A DNA stretch of 64,000 nt from an uncultured Pelagibacteraceae bacterium. Its GTDB lineage: Bacteria > Pseudomonadota > Alphaproteobacteria > Pelagibacterales > Pelagibacteraceae. The translations under genes and the position numbers were made by a program. The stretch's first letter is position 1. Each line of letters starts with the position of its first letter. Below, one piece after another: positions 34,210-42,843 of this stretch. The stretch lies in contig CACMQA010000003.1 of assembly GCA_902615715.1 (NCBI GenBank), positions 82,001 to 146,000 on the forward strand. Direction: 5' to 3'. The notes beneath the pieces are model-generated. The model was not told the DNA's origin, searched no databases, and worked only from the letters and a program-made list of their open reading frames with translations.

Positions 34210-34685
34210 TTTTAAATAACAAGCTATTACTCAATGGTATTTTAGCCTTTAGTATACTCTCGCTTTCAATAGCTTACTTCATACAATACGTGCTTGGTCA
34301 TAAACCATGTAATTTGTGTATAATTGAGAGAATTCCCTATATTGCAGCGATAATTCTTATTTCACTTGTCTTTATTTTGAATAAATATCAAAAAATAATT
34401 TCTAGCCTCATTTTAATATTCTTTATTTTTGGTGCTGTGGTTTCTTTTTATCATTTTGGTATAGAGCAAGGTTTTTTTAGTGAGTCTTTAGTTTGCGATT
34501 TAGGCAATAGCCGGCTCTTAAATAAAGAAGATCTTCTAAATCAGCTTAAAGACACAGAGATAGTAAGCTGTAAAGATGTAACTTTTAGATTTTTAGGGCT
34601 TTCACTTGCTACAATAAATACAGTTATCTCATTAATACTTAGTGGTATTATAATAAAAGTTATTAAAAATTATGGAAAAAACTAA
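34206..34685 (+). CDS. dsbB: Disulfide bond formation protein B
   Basis: This is a four-helix inner-membrane quinone reductase that reoxidises DsbA. Cysteines are as expected: CNLC near residue 36 in the first periplasmic loop, and a second loop with SLVCDLGNS and EIVSCKDV. The 159-residue length is typical. It overlaps yqaA upstream by four bases and coq7 downstream by 14. Placement with the ubiquinone gene coq7 is sensible, since DsbB hands electrons to quinone. Confidence 0.92.
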   Translation: MILNNKLLLNGILAFSILSLSIAYFIQYVLGHKPCNLCIIERIPYIAAIILISLVFILNKYQKIISSLILIFFIFGAVVSFYHFGIEQGFFSESLVCDLGNSRLLNKEDLLNQLKDTEIVSCKDVTFRFLGLSLATINTVISLILSGIIIKVIKNYGKN

Positions 34686-35205
34686 TAAAAAAACTTTAGA
34701 AGAAATTATAAGAGTTGACCATGCTGGTGAACGTGGTGCAATCAAGATATATGAAGGTCAACTTCTAGCTTTAAAAACATTTAAACAAGATGAGTTTTTA
34801 AAAAAGAAAATAGAAGAGATGAAAGAACATGAGAAAGAGCATTACGAATACTTTGACAACGAAATAAAAAAAAGAAATATTAAACCTACTAAACTATTAC
34901 CTCTTTGGGATCTGATGGGTGTAACTCTTGGTTTTGGAACGGCCATGTTAGGAGAAAAAGCAGCCATGCTTTGTACCGCATCTGTTGAAGAGGTAATTGA
35001 TGGTCACTATAAAGATCAAACCTATAAACTTGGAAAAGATGAAGAAGAGTTAAAAAAGAAAATTATGAAATTTAGACAAGACGAATTAGATCATAAAGAC
35101 ATCGCTTATGATAATGGAGCAACAAAAAAAGGATTATATGGAGTCTTAGATAAAATTATTAAAACTTCTTCAAGAATAGCTATTACGATTTCAGAAAAAG
35201 TCTGA
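34672..35205 (+). CDS. coq7: Demethoxyubiquinone hydroxylase (Coq7)
   Basis: This is a di-iron monooxygenase in the penultimate ubiquinone step. Iron ligands are seen in EIIRVDHAGERGAIKIYEGQ (Glu), EHEKEHYEYFD (Glu-x-x-His), CTASVEEVIDGHYKDQ and RQDELDHKDIAYD (Glu and His). The 177-residue length is usual for alphaproteobacterial Coq7. The start lies within the last codons of dsbB, so translation is coupled. It converges head-on with the HNH nuclease gene with no spacer. Confidence 0.94.
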   Translation: MEKTNKKTLEEIIRVDHAGERGAIKIYEGQLLALKTFKQDEFLKKKIEEMKEHEKEHYEYFDNEIKKRNIKPTKLLPLWDLMGVTLGFGTAMLGEKAAMLCTASVEEVIDGHYKDQTYKLGKDEEELKKKIMKFRQDELDHKDIAYDNGATKKGLYGVLDKIIKTSSRIAITISEKV

Positions 35206-35775
35206 TTAAGGTTCTAATTCGATATCCCAATATAGATAATCCATCCAACTTTCATGAAGAAAGTTTGGTGGAAAATGTCTACCGTTGCGATGTAAATCTT
35301 CGACTGTCGGTGCGTAAGGTTTATTAGCCAATTTTAGATCACAGTCTCTGTAAAGCTTTCCGCCTTTTTTAACATTACAACTAGAACAGGCTGTTACAAC
35401 ATTGTTCCAATCTGTTAATCCTCCTCTTGACTTTGGCAACAAATGATCAAAAGTTAAATCTTTTTTATCTCCACAATATTGACAAGCAAACTTATCTCTT
35501 AAAAAAACATTAAATCTTGTAAAGTTTGGATTTTTTGAAGGTTGAATAAAATTTTTAAGCGCAATCACACTTGGTAAATTCATTTCAAATGAAGGACTTC
35601 TTATTTTTCTTTTATAGTTTGAGACAATACTCACTCTGTCCAAGAAAACTGATTTAACTGCATCTTGCCAACACCAAATTGAAAGCGGGTAATAACTTAG
35701 CGGTCTAAAGTCAGCGTTTAGCACTAACGCCGGACATTTTTCAAGAGGTACTTTATCGACAGAAGAAATAATCAT
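35206..35775 (-). CDS. HNH endonuclease domain protein
   Basis: This 189-residue protein has an HNH fold. FACQYCGDKKDLTFDHLLPKSRGG gives the first zinc CxxC and the catalytic Asp-His, and WNNVVTACSSCNVKKGG gives the Asn and second CxxC. The N-terminal VLNADFRPLSYYPLSIWCWQDAVKSV segment is characteristic of a conserved free-standing HNH family common in bacteria and not tied to mobile elements. Function is unknown. No phage-like context is present. Confidence 0.88.
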   Translation of the reverse strand: MIISSVDKVPLEKCPALVLNADFRPLSYYPLSIWCWQDAVKSVFLDRVSIVSNYKRKIRSPSFEMNLPSVIALKNFIQPSKNPNFTRFNVFLRDKFACQYCGDKKDLTFDHLLPKSRGGLTDWNNVVTACSSCNVKKGGKLYRDCDLKLANKPYAPTVEDLHRNGRHFPPNFLHESWMDYLYWDIELEP

Positions 35776-35836
35776 ATATCAAAGCTAACTGATACAAAAA
35801 ATTATATCAAGTTATAATTATGTAACACTCAAAAAA

Positions 35837-36493
35837 TTAAGTATTAAATTGTTTTTTTATAAATTGAAGGCCCAAACTTGACCCTTCTGTTGGTATACGA
35901 TGTTCACAGTTTTTAAAAATTTTTGTTTCTATTTCATAATTATTTTTATTAAAAAAGTCTTTAGCCTCTAATAATGAGTCGATAGAAACAACTTGATCTA
36001 TGTCCCCATGCATTAAAATTATCTTTGGTCTAGAATTAATATTTTTTGAAAGATGTTCAGTGTCAATAATTCTACCTGAATAGCCAATTACAGAATTCAC
36101 TGAATCTTTTCTTTTCAAACCGGCTTGTAAAGTAATCATGCATCCTTGGCTAAATCCTCCAATGATAATTTCGTTAGCTTTTAAATTATAATTTTTTTTT
36201 ACCTCATCAATAAGTTTATTTAATTTGTTTTCTGCGACCAGCGATTTAGCTAAAATTTGCTCTGGTGTTTGATCCATTAAATCAAACCATTGAAAACCGG
36301 ATGGGCTTGCTGCACATTTCTCAGGAGCATCAGGACAAATGAAAATCGTATCAGGTAAATGAGCTCTCCAGTAATTTGCAAGAATTGAGATGTCGTTACC
36401 ATCTCCTCCATAACCGTGGCAAAGTATTACGGCGTTTTTGGGTTTATTTTTAGAAAGTGGTTCTAAAACAATTGTATTTAATGAATAGGTCAT
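35837..36493 (-). CDS. Carboxylesterase/phospholipase-type alpha/beta hydrolase
   Basis: This 218-residue serine hydrolase belongs to the acyl-protein-thioesterase-like Abhydrolase_2 family. The oxyanion region is AVILCHGYGGDGND, the nucleophile is in GGFSQGCMIT (about Ser115), the acid is in MHGDIDQVV, and the His is in FKNCEHRIPTE near the end. It acts on short carboxyl esters or thioesters. It is divergent from the HIG1 gene with only 16 bases between. Confidence 0.88.
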   Translation of the reverse strand: MTYSLNTIVLEPLSKNKPKNAVILCHGYGGDGNDISILANYWRAHLPDTIFICPDAPEKCAASPSGFQWFDLMDQTPEQILAKSLVAENKLNKLIDEVKKNYNLKANEIIIGGFSQGCMITLQAGLKRKDSVNSVIGYSGRIIDTEHLSKNINSRPKIILMHGDIDQVVSIDSLLEAKDFFNKNNYEIETKIFKNCEHRIPTEGSSLGLQFIKKQFNT

Positions 36494-36509
36494 GATAGTA
36501 GAATATTAA

Positions 36510-36710
36510 ATGTCAGAATTTTTTTTTAATTTTATAGGTTTTACTTTATTAGGTGCTGTAGCCATAGTTTTAATAATGGGTATATATACTTTATTTAAGG
36601 GTGGAAGTACTAGTAAAAAATATTCAAACAAATTAATGCAATTGCGTGTTCTACTTCAGTTTATCGCGATTATAGTTTTGGTTTTAATGGCTTATTTTTT
36701 TAAAAATTAA
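36510..36710 (+). CDS. HIG1-domain twin-transmembrane protein
   Basis: This 66-residue protein has two helices: IGFTLLGAVAIVLIMGIYTLF and, after a basic loop SNKLMQLRVLLQF, a second span IAIIVLVLMAYF. That loop pattern is typical of bacterial HIG_1_N (hypoxia-induced) proteins, whose eukaryotic relatives act on respiratory complexes. The bacterial role is not established. The stop overlaps by four bases the end of the convergent tlpA gene. Confidence 0.8.
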   Translation: MSEFFFNFIGFTLLGAVAIVLIMGIYTLFKGGSTSKKYSNKLMQLRVLLQFIAIIVLVLMAYFFKN

Positions 36711-37234
36711 ATATATTTTTTTATTAAGCTGATAAAATCATCACTTACGAAATCGACTTCACCGATAACTCTGCCAAATTCATTGCCATTTTTATCGATT
36801 AAAATACTTGTGGGAAGTCCTCGCATTTTGAATTGCTTTACTAATTTCAACTTTGGATCGTAATAAGTATCTAAACTAGCAACACCAATGCTTCTGAAAA
36901 AGTCTCTAACTTTTAGCTTATTAGGTTGTTCCATGTTAATAGCGTAAACTTTAACTTGTGGAAATTGATTTGTTAGTTTTTCAAGCGAAGGCATCTCTCT
37001 TTTACAAGGAGCACACCAGGTTGCCCAGAAATTCAAGATCATGATGTTGCCTTTTTTGTTAGTTAAATCGACATCATTAAGATCTGAATCTTTGAATTTT
37101 AATTCTTTAATTTGAGTCGGTTTTTCGTGGATTATTATATTTATTGAAAAATCTTCTGCCCCGTTAAGATTGTGGCTAATTAGATATAGAAGGATTATGT
37201 GAATATAGATTTTAAAAGATTTACTAATTTTCAT
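36707..37234 (-). CDS. tlpA: TlpA-like thioredoxin-fold thiol:disulfide reductase
   Basis: This is an exported thioredoxin-fold protein of 175 residues. A signal or anchor segment (IYIHIILLYLISHNLNG) is followed by the active site NFWATWCAPCKREMPSLEKL with WCAPC, and cis-Pro in MRGLPTSILIDKNG. Such proteins reduce disulfides in the periplasm, often for cytochrome c or oxidase assembly. It is divergent from argH with 30 bases between, a pairing common in Alphaproteobacteria. Confidence 0.9.
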   Translation of the reverse strand: MKISKSFKIYIHIILLYLISHNLNGAEDFSINIIIHEKPTQIKELKFKDSDLNDVDLTNKKGNIMILNFWATWCAPCKREMPSLEKLTNQFPQVKVYAINMEQPNKLKVRDFFRSIGVASLDTYYDPKLKLVKQFKMRGLPTSILIDKNGNEFGRVIGEVDFVSDDFISLIKKYI

Positions 37235-37264
37235 ATTAATTTAAATTAGAAATAACACAGTAAA

Positions 37265-38644
37265 ATGAAAAATAAAACAATTTGGTCTAATAGATTTAAA
37301 AACAAAACGTCTCAATCTTTTCAAAAGATTGGGTCTTCAATTCATATTGATAAAAGACTTTATGAACAAGATATCGCTGCATCTATTGTACACACGCAAA
37401 TGCTAGTGAAACAAAAGATTATTAAAAGTGAAGATGGTTACAAAATTATCAATGGACTTAAAAAAATTAAAGTTCAGATAGATAAGGGAAATTTTGAGTT
37501 TAAAGAAAAGTTCGAGGATATACACCTAAATATAGAAAAAGCATTATTTGAGATCATTGGTCCATCAGCTGGATTTCTGCATACCGCTAGATCGAGAAAT
37601 GATCAGGTCGTGACTGATTTTAAATTGTGGATTAAAAAAGCATCGAACGAAATTATAAAAGATATTTCGGTTGTCATGGGAAATCTTATAAAAAAAGCTG
37701 AAAAAAATACAGATACGGTTATGCCTGGATTAACGCATTTAAAAAATGCACAGCCTATTTCATTCGCACATTATTTGTTGTCATACTATGAGATGTTAAA
37801 AAGAGATAAAAAAAGATTTGAAAATAATCTTGAGCTGTTAAATGAGTGTCCGCTTGGATCTGCGGCACTTTCAGGAACATCTTATAAAATAGACAGAACC
37901 TATACTGCAAAAAAACTTGGTTTTAAAAAACCTACGGATAACTCTTTGGACTCTGTATCGGATAGAGATTTTGCAATTGATTTTTTATATGCTTCTGCTG
38001 TTTGTGCAATGCACCTATCTAGATTGGCAGAAGACTTTATTATTTATAATTCCGATGCTTTCAATTTAATTTCATTCAAAGATAGCATGCTTACAGGATC
38101 ATCAATTATGCCACAAAAAAAGAATCCTGATCCTGCAGAACTAATAAGAGGAAAAGTTGGAATGAATTATGGAAAGTTAAATGCGATGCTAACAATAATG
38201 AAAGGTCTTCCCATGTCATATTTTAAAGATATGCAAGATGACAAGGAGTTAGTTTTTGGTGGCTATGATACTTTGAAAGATACTCTAACTATGAGCGCCG
38301 AACTAATAAATTCTGTAAATGCTAATAAAGCAAATATGCTTTTTATGGCTAACCAAGGATATACAACAGCTACTGATTTTGCAGACTATCTTGTTAAAAA
38401 TAAAAATTTATCATTTAGAGAGTCTTACGCTATTTCAGCAAAAGTTGTGAATTATGCAGAAAAAAATAAAAAGATGTTATCTGAATTAAATTTGGATGAA
38501 ATTAAAAAATTTTATAAAGATTTAGATAAAAGTGTTTTAAAAGTGTTTGACGTTAAAAACTCTATGAATGCAAAAAAATCTCATGGAGGAACATCTATAA
38601 TTAATGTTAAATCAATGATAAAAAAATATAAAAGGGAAATTTAA
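37265..38644 (+). CDS. argH: Argininosuccinate lyase
   Basis: This enzyme splits argininosuccinate into arginine and fumarate in the last arginine step. The fumarase-superfamily signature GSSIMPQKKNPDPAELIRGK is clear, with HTARSRNDQVVTDFKLW and MPGLTHLKNAQPISFAHYLL also in place. The 459-residue length is normal. The stop overlaps by one base (TAATG) with the small lipoprotein gene, then lysA follows. Confidence 0.97.
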   Translation: MKNKTIWSNRFKNKTSQSFQKIGSSIHIDKRLYEQDIAASIVHTQMLVKQKIIKSEDGYKIINGLKKIKVQIDKGNFEFKEKFEDIHLNIEKALFEIIGPSAGFLHTARSRNDQVVTDFKLWIKKASNEIIKDISVVMGNLIKKAEKNTDTVMPGLTHLKNAQPISFAHYLLSYYEMLKRDKKRFENNLELLNECPLGSAALSGTSYKIDRTYTAKKLGFKKPTDNSLDSVSDRDFAIDFLYASAVCAMHLSRLAEDFIIYNSDAFNLISFKDSMLTGSSIMPQKKNPDPAELIRGKVGMNYGKLNAMLTIMKGLPMSYFKDMQDDKELVFGGYDTLKDTLTMSAELINSVNANKANMLFMANQGYTTATDFADYLVKNKNLSFRESYAISAKVVNYAEKNKKMLSELNLDEIKKFYKDLDKSVLKVFDVKNSMNAKKSHGGTSIINVKSMIKKYKREI

Positions 38645-38754
38645 TGAAAATAATAACTGCTTTTTTCCTGATGATTTTTATTTTAACTAGTTGCGGAAAA
38701 AAATCTGAACCTAAATACCAAGGTCAAATAGATCAGGTCAATAAAATTTCATAA
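38644..38754 (+). CDS. Small lipoprotein between argH and lysA
   Basis: This short gene encodes 36 residues, starting MKIITAFFLMIFILTSCGKK. LTSC is a good lipobox, so the mature peptide would be a lipid-anchored tail of about 20 residues beginning CGKKSEPKYQ. Its place between argH and lysA fits the LptM/YifL-type small lipoproteins found beside these genes in other bacteria, though the typical GPLYFP motif is not seen. The start overlaps the argH stop as TAATG. Confidence 0.75.
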   Translation: MKIITAFFLMIFILTSCGKKSEPKYQGQIDQVNKIS

Positions 38755-38758
38755 TCTT

Positions 38759-39988
38759 ATGCAAAATCTAAGATATGTAGGAAATAATTTATTTGTTGAA
38801 AAACTATCAGTTAAGAATATTTTAAAAAAAAATAAAACACCTTTTTATATTTATTCGGAGAGTCAAATTGCTTTCAATTTTTTAAAGTTTGCCAATACGT
38901 TTAAAAAAACTGATCCTTTAATTTGCTTTGCAGCGAAATCTAATAGTAATTTAAATATACTAAGAGTTCTTGGTAAATTAGGTGCTGGAGCCGATGTAGT
39001 TTCAGGAGGGGAATTGTTAAAAGCCTTAAAAGCAGGTATTAGACCTAGTAAAATTGTTTTTTCTGGGGTGGGTAAAACTGAAGAGGAACTTAAAATTGCA
39101 ATTAACAAAAAAATATTATTAATCAATTGCGAGTCTGAAAGCGAAGCCAAATTAGTAAATAATTTATCAAAAAAATTAAGAAAGAAAGTTTCAATAGGAT
39201 TTAGATTAAATCCAAATGTTGATGCCAAAACACATAAAAATATATCAACTGGTAAAGCTGAAAATAAATTCGGCTTATCGATTAAAAATTTTAAGATTTT
39301 TCTAAAAACGGTAAAAACTTTTAAAAACATAAAATTAGAAGCTTTAAGTGTGCATATCGGTAGTCAAATATTGAACGATACACCTTTTAGAAAAACTCTA
39401 AATGTAATGAGTAAATTAATAAAAGAGTTAAAACTGAATTTGAAATATGTCGATTTAGGTGGTGGTTTTGGTATTAATTATACTGATAAAGAAAAACCAA
39501 TTAATCTAAGTAAATATTCTAAACTAGTACATAATTTTTCTAAAAAGTTAAATTGTAAAATAATCTTTGAACCTGGAAGATCTATTATTGGTAATACTGG
39601 TCTTCTAATAAGTAAAATACAATTTATTAAAAAAGGTGCTAATAAAAACTTTATTATACTCGATGCTGGTATGAATGATTTTATGCGCCCTGCATTGTAT
39701 GAAGCTTTTCATAAAATTATTCCTATTTCTAAAAAATCATCGAGAATGAAAGGTAAAATAGAATTTGTTGGACCTATATGTGAAACCACTTGCAAATTCG
39801 GAGTTTATAAAAACTATCCTAAAATAAATGAAAATGAATTTGTGGCTATAACTAATGTTGGAGCTTATGGTTCTTCTTTGTCCTCAAATTATAATACAAG
39901 GCCCCTTGTTGCTGAAATTTTAATCAATAAAAATAAACTTAGATATATAAGAAAGAAACAAAATTTACTTAAATTGATTAATTCTTAA
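38759..39988 (+). CDS. lysA: Diaminopimelate decarboxylase
   Basis: This PLP enzyme makes lysine from meso-diaminopimelate. The PLP lysine lies in ICFAAKSNSN (about residue 60), and HIGSQI, GGGFGINY, EPGRSIIG and GPICETTCKFG motifs are all present. The 409-residue length is normal. It starts four bases after the lipoprotein gene, and its stop overlaps plsC by one base. Confidence 0.96.
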   Translation: MQNLRYVGNNLFVEKLSVKNILKKNKTPFYIYSESQIAFNFLKFANTFKKTDPLICFAAKSNSNLNILRVLGKLGAGADVVSGGELLKALKAGIRPSKIVFSGVGKTEEELKIAINKKILLINCESESEAKLVNNLSKKLRKKVSIGFRLNPNVDAKTHKNISTGKAENKFGLSIKNFKIFLKTVKTFKNIKLEALSVHIGSQILNDTPFRKTLNVMSKLIKELKLNLKYVDLGGGFGINYTDKEKPINLSKYSKLVHNFSKKLNCKIIFEPGRSIIGNTGLLISKIQFIKKGANKNFIILDAGMNDFMRPALYEAFHKIIPISKKSSRMKGKIEFVGPICETTCKFGVYKNYPKINENEFVAITNVGAYGSSLSSNYNTRPLVAEILINKNKLRYIRKKQNLLKLINS

Positions 39989-40695
39989 TGCAATTAATTA
40001 GATCACTAATTTTTAATATTTTTTTATACGTTGGCCTAATAACAATTTTTATTTTAGCTATACCAACGTTGGTTTTACCCAGTAAATTCACAATATTTTT
40101 TGGTAGATTATCTGCAAAATATATAGTGCTAATTTTAAGAATAATCTTAAATACAAAAGTAATCTTTCATGGAACAGAAAATCTTAAGAAAGTAGATAGT
40201 TATTTTGTTGCTTCAGCTCATCAATCAATGTTTGAAACTTTTGCTCTTCAAATACCCTTAGATGGCCCAATTTTTATTTTAAAAAAAGAGCTACTTAATA
40301 TTCCATTATTTGGATGGTATTTGAGAAAAATAGGTTCAATAGCAATTGTCAGAGAAACAACAACAAAAGAAAATTTGAACTTTTTTGATAAAGTGAAAGA
40401 AGAAGTTGAAAAAAGTAAAAGACCTCTATTAATATTCCCCCAGGGAACAAGAGTAAAACTAGAAGATCAACCGCCCTTTAAAAAAGGGGTTGGCAGAATT
40501 TATAAAACTTTAAATTTACCTTGTGTTCCTGTAGCTCATAATACTGGTAAAGTTTGGCCAAAAAATAGTTTTATGAAATATCCGGGTAATATTCATATTT
40601 CATTTTTAGAGCCAATCTTATCTGGTAAAGATAATGAAGAATTTGTTAAAGATATAGAAAATAAAATTTACACTGAAATAAGAAAGTTCTCTTAA
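39988..40695 (+). CDS. plsC: 1-acyl-sn-glycerol-3-phosphate acyltransferase
   Basis: This membrane acyltransferase makes phosphatidic acid. The catalytic motif is HQSMFETF, with Glu where many PlsC proteins have Asp in HX4D; this HQSxxET form is known in Alphaproteobacteria. The other block is FPQGTRVKLED. An N-terminal membrane helix is present. The start overlaps the lysA stop as TAATG, and the gene converges with tyrC with no spacer. Confidence 0.92.
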   Translation: MQLIRSLIFNIFLYVGLITIFILAIPTLVLPSKFTIFFGRLSAKYIVLILRIILNTKVIFHGTENLKKVDSYFVASAHQSMFETFALQIPLDGPIFILKKELLNIPLFGWYLRKIGSIAIVRETTTKENLNFFDKVKEEVEKSKRPLLIFPQGTRVKLEDQPPFKKGVGRIYKTLNLPCVPVAHNTGKVWPKNSFMKYPGNIHISFLEPILSGKDNEEFVKDIENKIYTEIRKFS

Positions 40696-41592
40696 TTATT
40701 TTCTTCCAAAACCTGGCTTGTCTGTATCTTGACCTGCTTCGATAATTTCTTTTCTCACTTTTTTAGTTGATGAAAAAATTTCAAAAAGTTTTTTACTATC
40801 CTTATTTTTTATAGCATCTTTAATTTCATTTAGATTCTTTGAGTAATTGTCCAGAACTTTTAAGATGTTTTCACTATTATCTATAAATATATCTTTCCAC
40901 ATTAAAGGATCTGATGCTGCAATTCTTGTAAAATCTCTTAATCCACCTGCACTATATTGAATGACTTCGTCCTTAAATTTGTCTTCTTTGTTAATTGCTG
41001 TTTTTACAATACTGTAAGCTACAGCATGTGGTAAATGGCTGGTTAATGATAAAACATAATCATGGTCTTCAAATGTCATGAGTTTAGTCTTGCTTCCAAG
41101 CTTTGACCAAAAATTTTCTAAAGATTTTATCTTATCTTCGGATACCTTTTTATCAGCAGATATTATGCACCATCTATTTTTAAATAAACTTGCAAAACCT
41201 GCCTCTGGACCACTGTATTCTGTTCCAGCTATAGGATGTGAAGCAATCCAATTTACATTTTTAAGATTTAAATTGCTGATAATTTTATTTACTTCTTTTT
41301 TTGCGGAACCTGTATCGGTTAAAATTACATTTTCTTTCAAACTAGTATGAATAGATAAAAGTATTTCTTTATAGCTACTTAAAGGAGAAGCAATCACTAC
41401 TAAATCGGAATCCTTAACAACATCTGAAATGTTACTGCAAATATCAACTGAAAAATTCTTTTTCAAATAATCAATAACTTTCGATGATTTATCGTAAGCA
41501 CTTATTTTAGTTGCTAATTTTTTTTCTTCTACTGCTCTCAAAATAGAAGAGCCAATTAAACCACATCCAATTATACTTATTTTATTAAACAT
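40696..41592 (-). CDS. tyrC: Prephenate/arogenate dehydrogenase
   Basis: This is an NAD(P)-dependent Rossmann enzyme of 298 residues in tyrosine synthesis. The cofactor loop is SIIGCGLIGSSILRAVEE, the catalytic His lies in WIASHPIAGTEYSGPEAG, and SLTSHLPHAVAYSIV carries the substrate pocket. Whether prephenate or arogenate is preferred cannot be told. It overlaps the upstream aminotransferase by eight bases, a pair that could carry out successive aromatic steps. Confidence 0.9.
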   Translation of the reverse strand: MFNKISIIGCGLIGSSILRAVEEKKLATKISAYDKSSKVIDYLKKNFSVDICSNISDVVKDSDLVVIASPLSSYKEILLSIHTSLKENVILTDTGSAKKEVNKIISNLNLKNVNWIASHPIAGTEYSGPEAGFASLFKNRWCIISADKKVSEDKIKSLENFWSKLGSKTKLMTFEDHDYVLSLTSHLPHAVAYSIVKTAINKEDKFKDEVIQYSAGGLRDFTRIAASDPLMWKDIFIDNSENILKVLDNYSKNLNEIKDAIKNKDSKKLFEIFSSTKKVRKEIIEAGQDTDKPGFGRK

Positions 41593-42667
41593 TTAATATT
41601 CTTTTCATTTTGGAAATTAATTTTCTATTTTCTTCACTTTTCCCAATCGTAATTCTTAATGAATTCTTAATACCATAAACATCCATTTTACGAACTAAAA
41701 TTCCTACTTTCGCTAATAATTTAAAAACTCTTGATGAATTAATTTTTACTTTATTAAAATTTACTAATAAAAAATTGCTATAGCTTCTATTAGTTTCAAT
41801 TTTCATTTTTTTAAATTCATTAAACATTTTTTTATTCCAATTATTAACGTGTTTAATTTCTTTATTTAACCAAGCACTATCTTTTACTGCGGCAGATGCG
41901 GCAAACAAAGCTGCTTTGTTTACATTAAAAGGTGGCTTAATTTTATTTAACGTATCAATAATTTCTTTTGATCCATATCCCCACCCCACTCTCAATCCTG
42001 CTAGGCCATAAATTTTTGAAAATGTTCTTGTCATTACCACATTTTTAAAGTTAGAAAATAATTTTAAAGCTGAAGAATAATTTTTTTGTTTTACATATTC
42101 AAAATAAGCATCATCAACTACTAACAAAATATTGCTTCGTAGTTTTTTTCGTAAAAACAACAAATCTTTTTTTGCAACATAGGTCCCAGTTGGATTATTA
42201 GGATTAGCCAAAAATATAATTTTTGTCTTGGTAGTTACTTTTTTTAAAATATCTTTTACTGAAACTGTTAAGTTATTTTCTTTTGAATAAATAACTTTTG
42301 CTCCATTCATTTTGCTATAAATTCTATAAATAATAAAACTATACTTAGGCACAATTACCTCGTCACCTTTTTTTAGGTATGCTTTACAAATTAATTCAAA
42401 AATTTGATCTGAACCTGATCCCAAAATAATTCTATTTTTATCTAGTTTAAATTTTTTTGATAAAGTTTCTCTTAAGAAAGTACCATTAGTATCGGGATAT
42501 CTTGCAAAACTTTTTGATACTTTTATATATTCTTTTTTTGCTTTTGGACTAGGTCCAAGCGCAGACTCATTAGCTGATAATTTTATCTTAGCTATTCTAT
42601 TTTTAAATACGCTCATTCCTACCACGTATTTTTCAGTTATTATGTTATTTGGTTTAGGTAATCTCAT
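41585..42667 (-). CDS. hisC: Histidinol-phosphate/aromatic aminotransferase
   Basis: This is a 360-residue class I/II PLP aminotransferase of the HisC family. It has NPNNPTGTYV, the Asp-Tyr pair in VVDDAYFEY, the Schiff-base lysine in MTRTFSKIYGLAGLRVGWG, and a C-terminal substrate Arg in NSLRITIG. Pairing with tyrC suggests it may also transaminate prephenate or aromatic keto acids, as in other HisC paralogues. The start is divergent from the metX riboswitch promoter. Confidence 0.9.
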   Translation of the reverse strand: MRLPKPNNIITEKYVVGMSVFKNRIAKIKLSANESALGPSPKAKKEYIKVSKSFARYPDTNGTFLRETLSKKFKLDKNRIILGSGSDQIFELICKAYLKKGDEVIVPKYSFIIYRIYSKMNGAKVIYSKENNLTVSVKDILKKVTTKTKIIFLANPNNPTGTYVAKKDLLFLRKKLRSNILLVVDDAYFEYVKQKNYSSALKLFSNFKNVVMTRTFSKIYGLAGLRVGWGYGSKEIIDTLNKIKPPFNVNKAALFAASAAVKDSAWLNKEIKHVNNWNKKMFNEFKKMKIETNRSYSNFLLVNFNKVKINSSRVFKLLAKVGILVRKMDVYGIKNSLRITIGKSEENRKLISKMKRILNV

Positions 42668-42726
42668 TAATTAATGTAATATCCAAATTGTTCGAGTTTT
42701 TCTAGAAGTCTTTATCTTATATAAAA

Positions 42727-42755
42727 TTGACAAGTTTGTGATGATCTAGTAAATA
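42727..42755 (+). promoter_or_regulatory. Sigma-70-type promoter of metX
   Basis: A perfect -35 TTGACA (42727-42732) and -10 TAAATA (42750-42755) are 17 bases apart. The predicted start falls near 42762, so the mRNA would begin almost exactly with the riboswitch P1 stem. Confidence 0.65.
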
Positions 42756-42759
42756 GATA

Positions 42760-42813
42760 TCGCGCTGATTTAACCATATTGCAAGCGCATAATAAATTTA
42801 GCTAAAAAGGGAG
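42760..42813 (+). promoter_or_regulatory. SAM-II riboswitch in the metX leader
   Basis: The sequence is almost identical, as I recall it, to the SAM-II aptamer known from marine metX leaders. P1 forms between GCGCT (42762-42766) and AGCGC (42784-42788). The loop GATTTAACC and the 3' segment AGCTAAAAAGGGA (from 42800) that folds back into the pseudoknot are present. It binds S-adenosylmethionine and lowers expression of methionine synthesis. It lies directly ahead of an intrinsic terminator and metX. Confidence 0.9.
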
Positions 42814-42815
42814 AT

Positions 42816-42841
42816 GCCCAGTTTAGCTGGGCTTTTTTTTT
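42816..42841 (+). terminator. Riboswitch-controlled intrinsic terminator abutting metX ATG
   Basis: GCCCAG/CTGGGC with a TTTAG loop is followed by nine T and then only GG before the metX ATG. The aptamer segment AGCTAAA (42800-42806) is complementary to TTTAGCT (42822-42828) in the terminator, so an antiterminator could form when SAM is absent. Confidence 0.85.
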
Positions 42842-42843
42842 GG

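Noticed and set aside
35206-35775. HNH nuclease as sign of a mobile element
   Set aside because: No integrase, inverted repeats, phage genes or composition shift are seen nearby, and this free-standing HNH family is a common chromosomal gene.
38863-39330. Long reverse-strand frame inside lysA
   Set aside because: It is a shadow of the lysA gene, which has clear motifs and codon continuity; no family resemblance on the opposite strand.
42814-42843. Upstream in-frame ATG start for metX
   Set aside because: It lies between the SAM-II aptamer and the terminator stem, the ten added residues ([10 protein letters not shown]) come from translating the hairpin and T-run, and the family start fits the later ATG.
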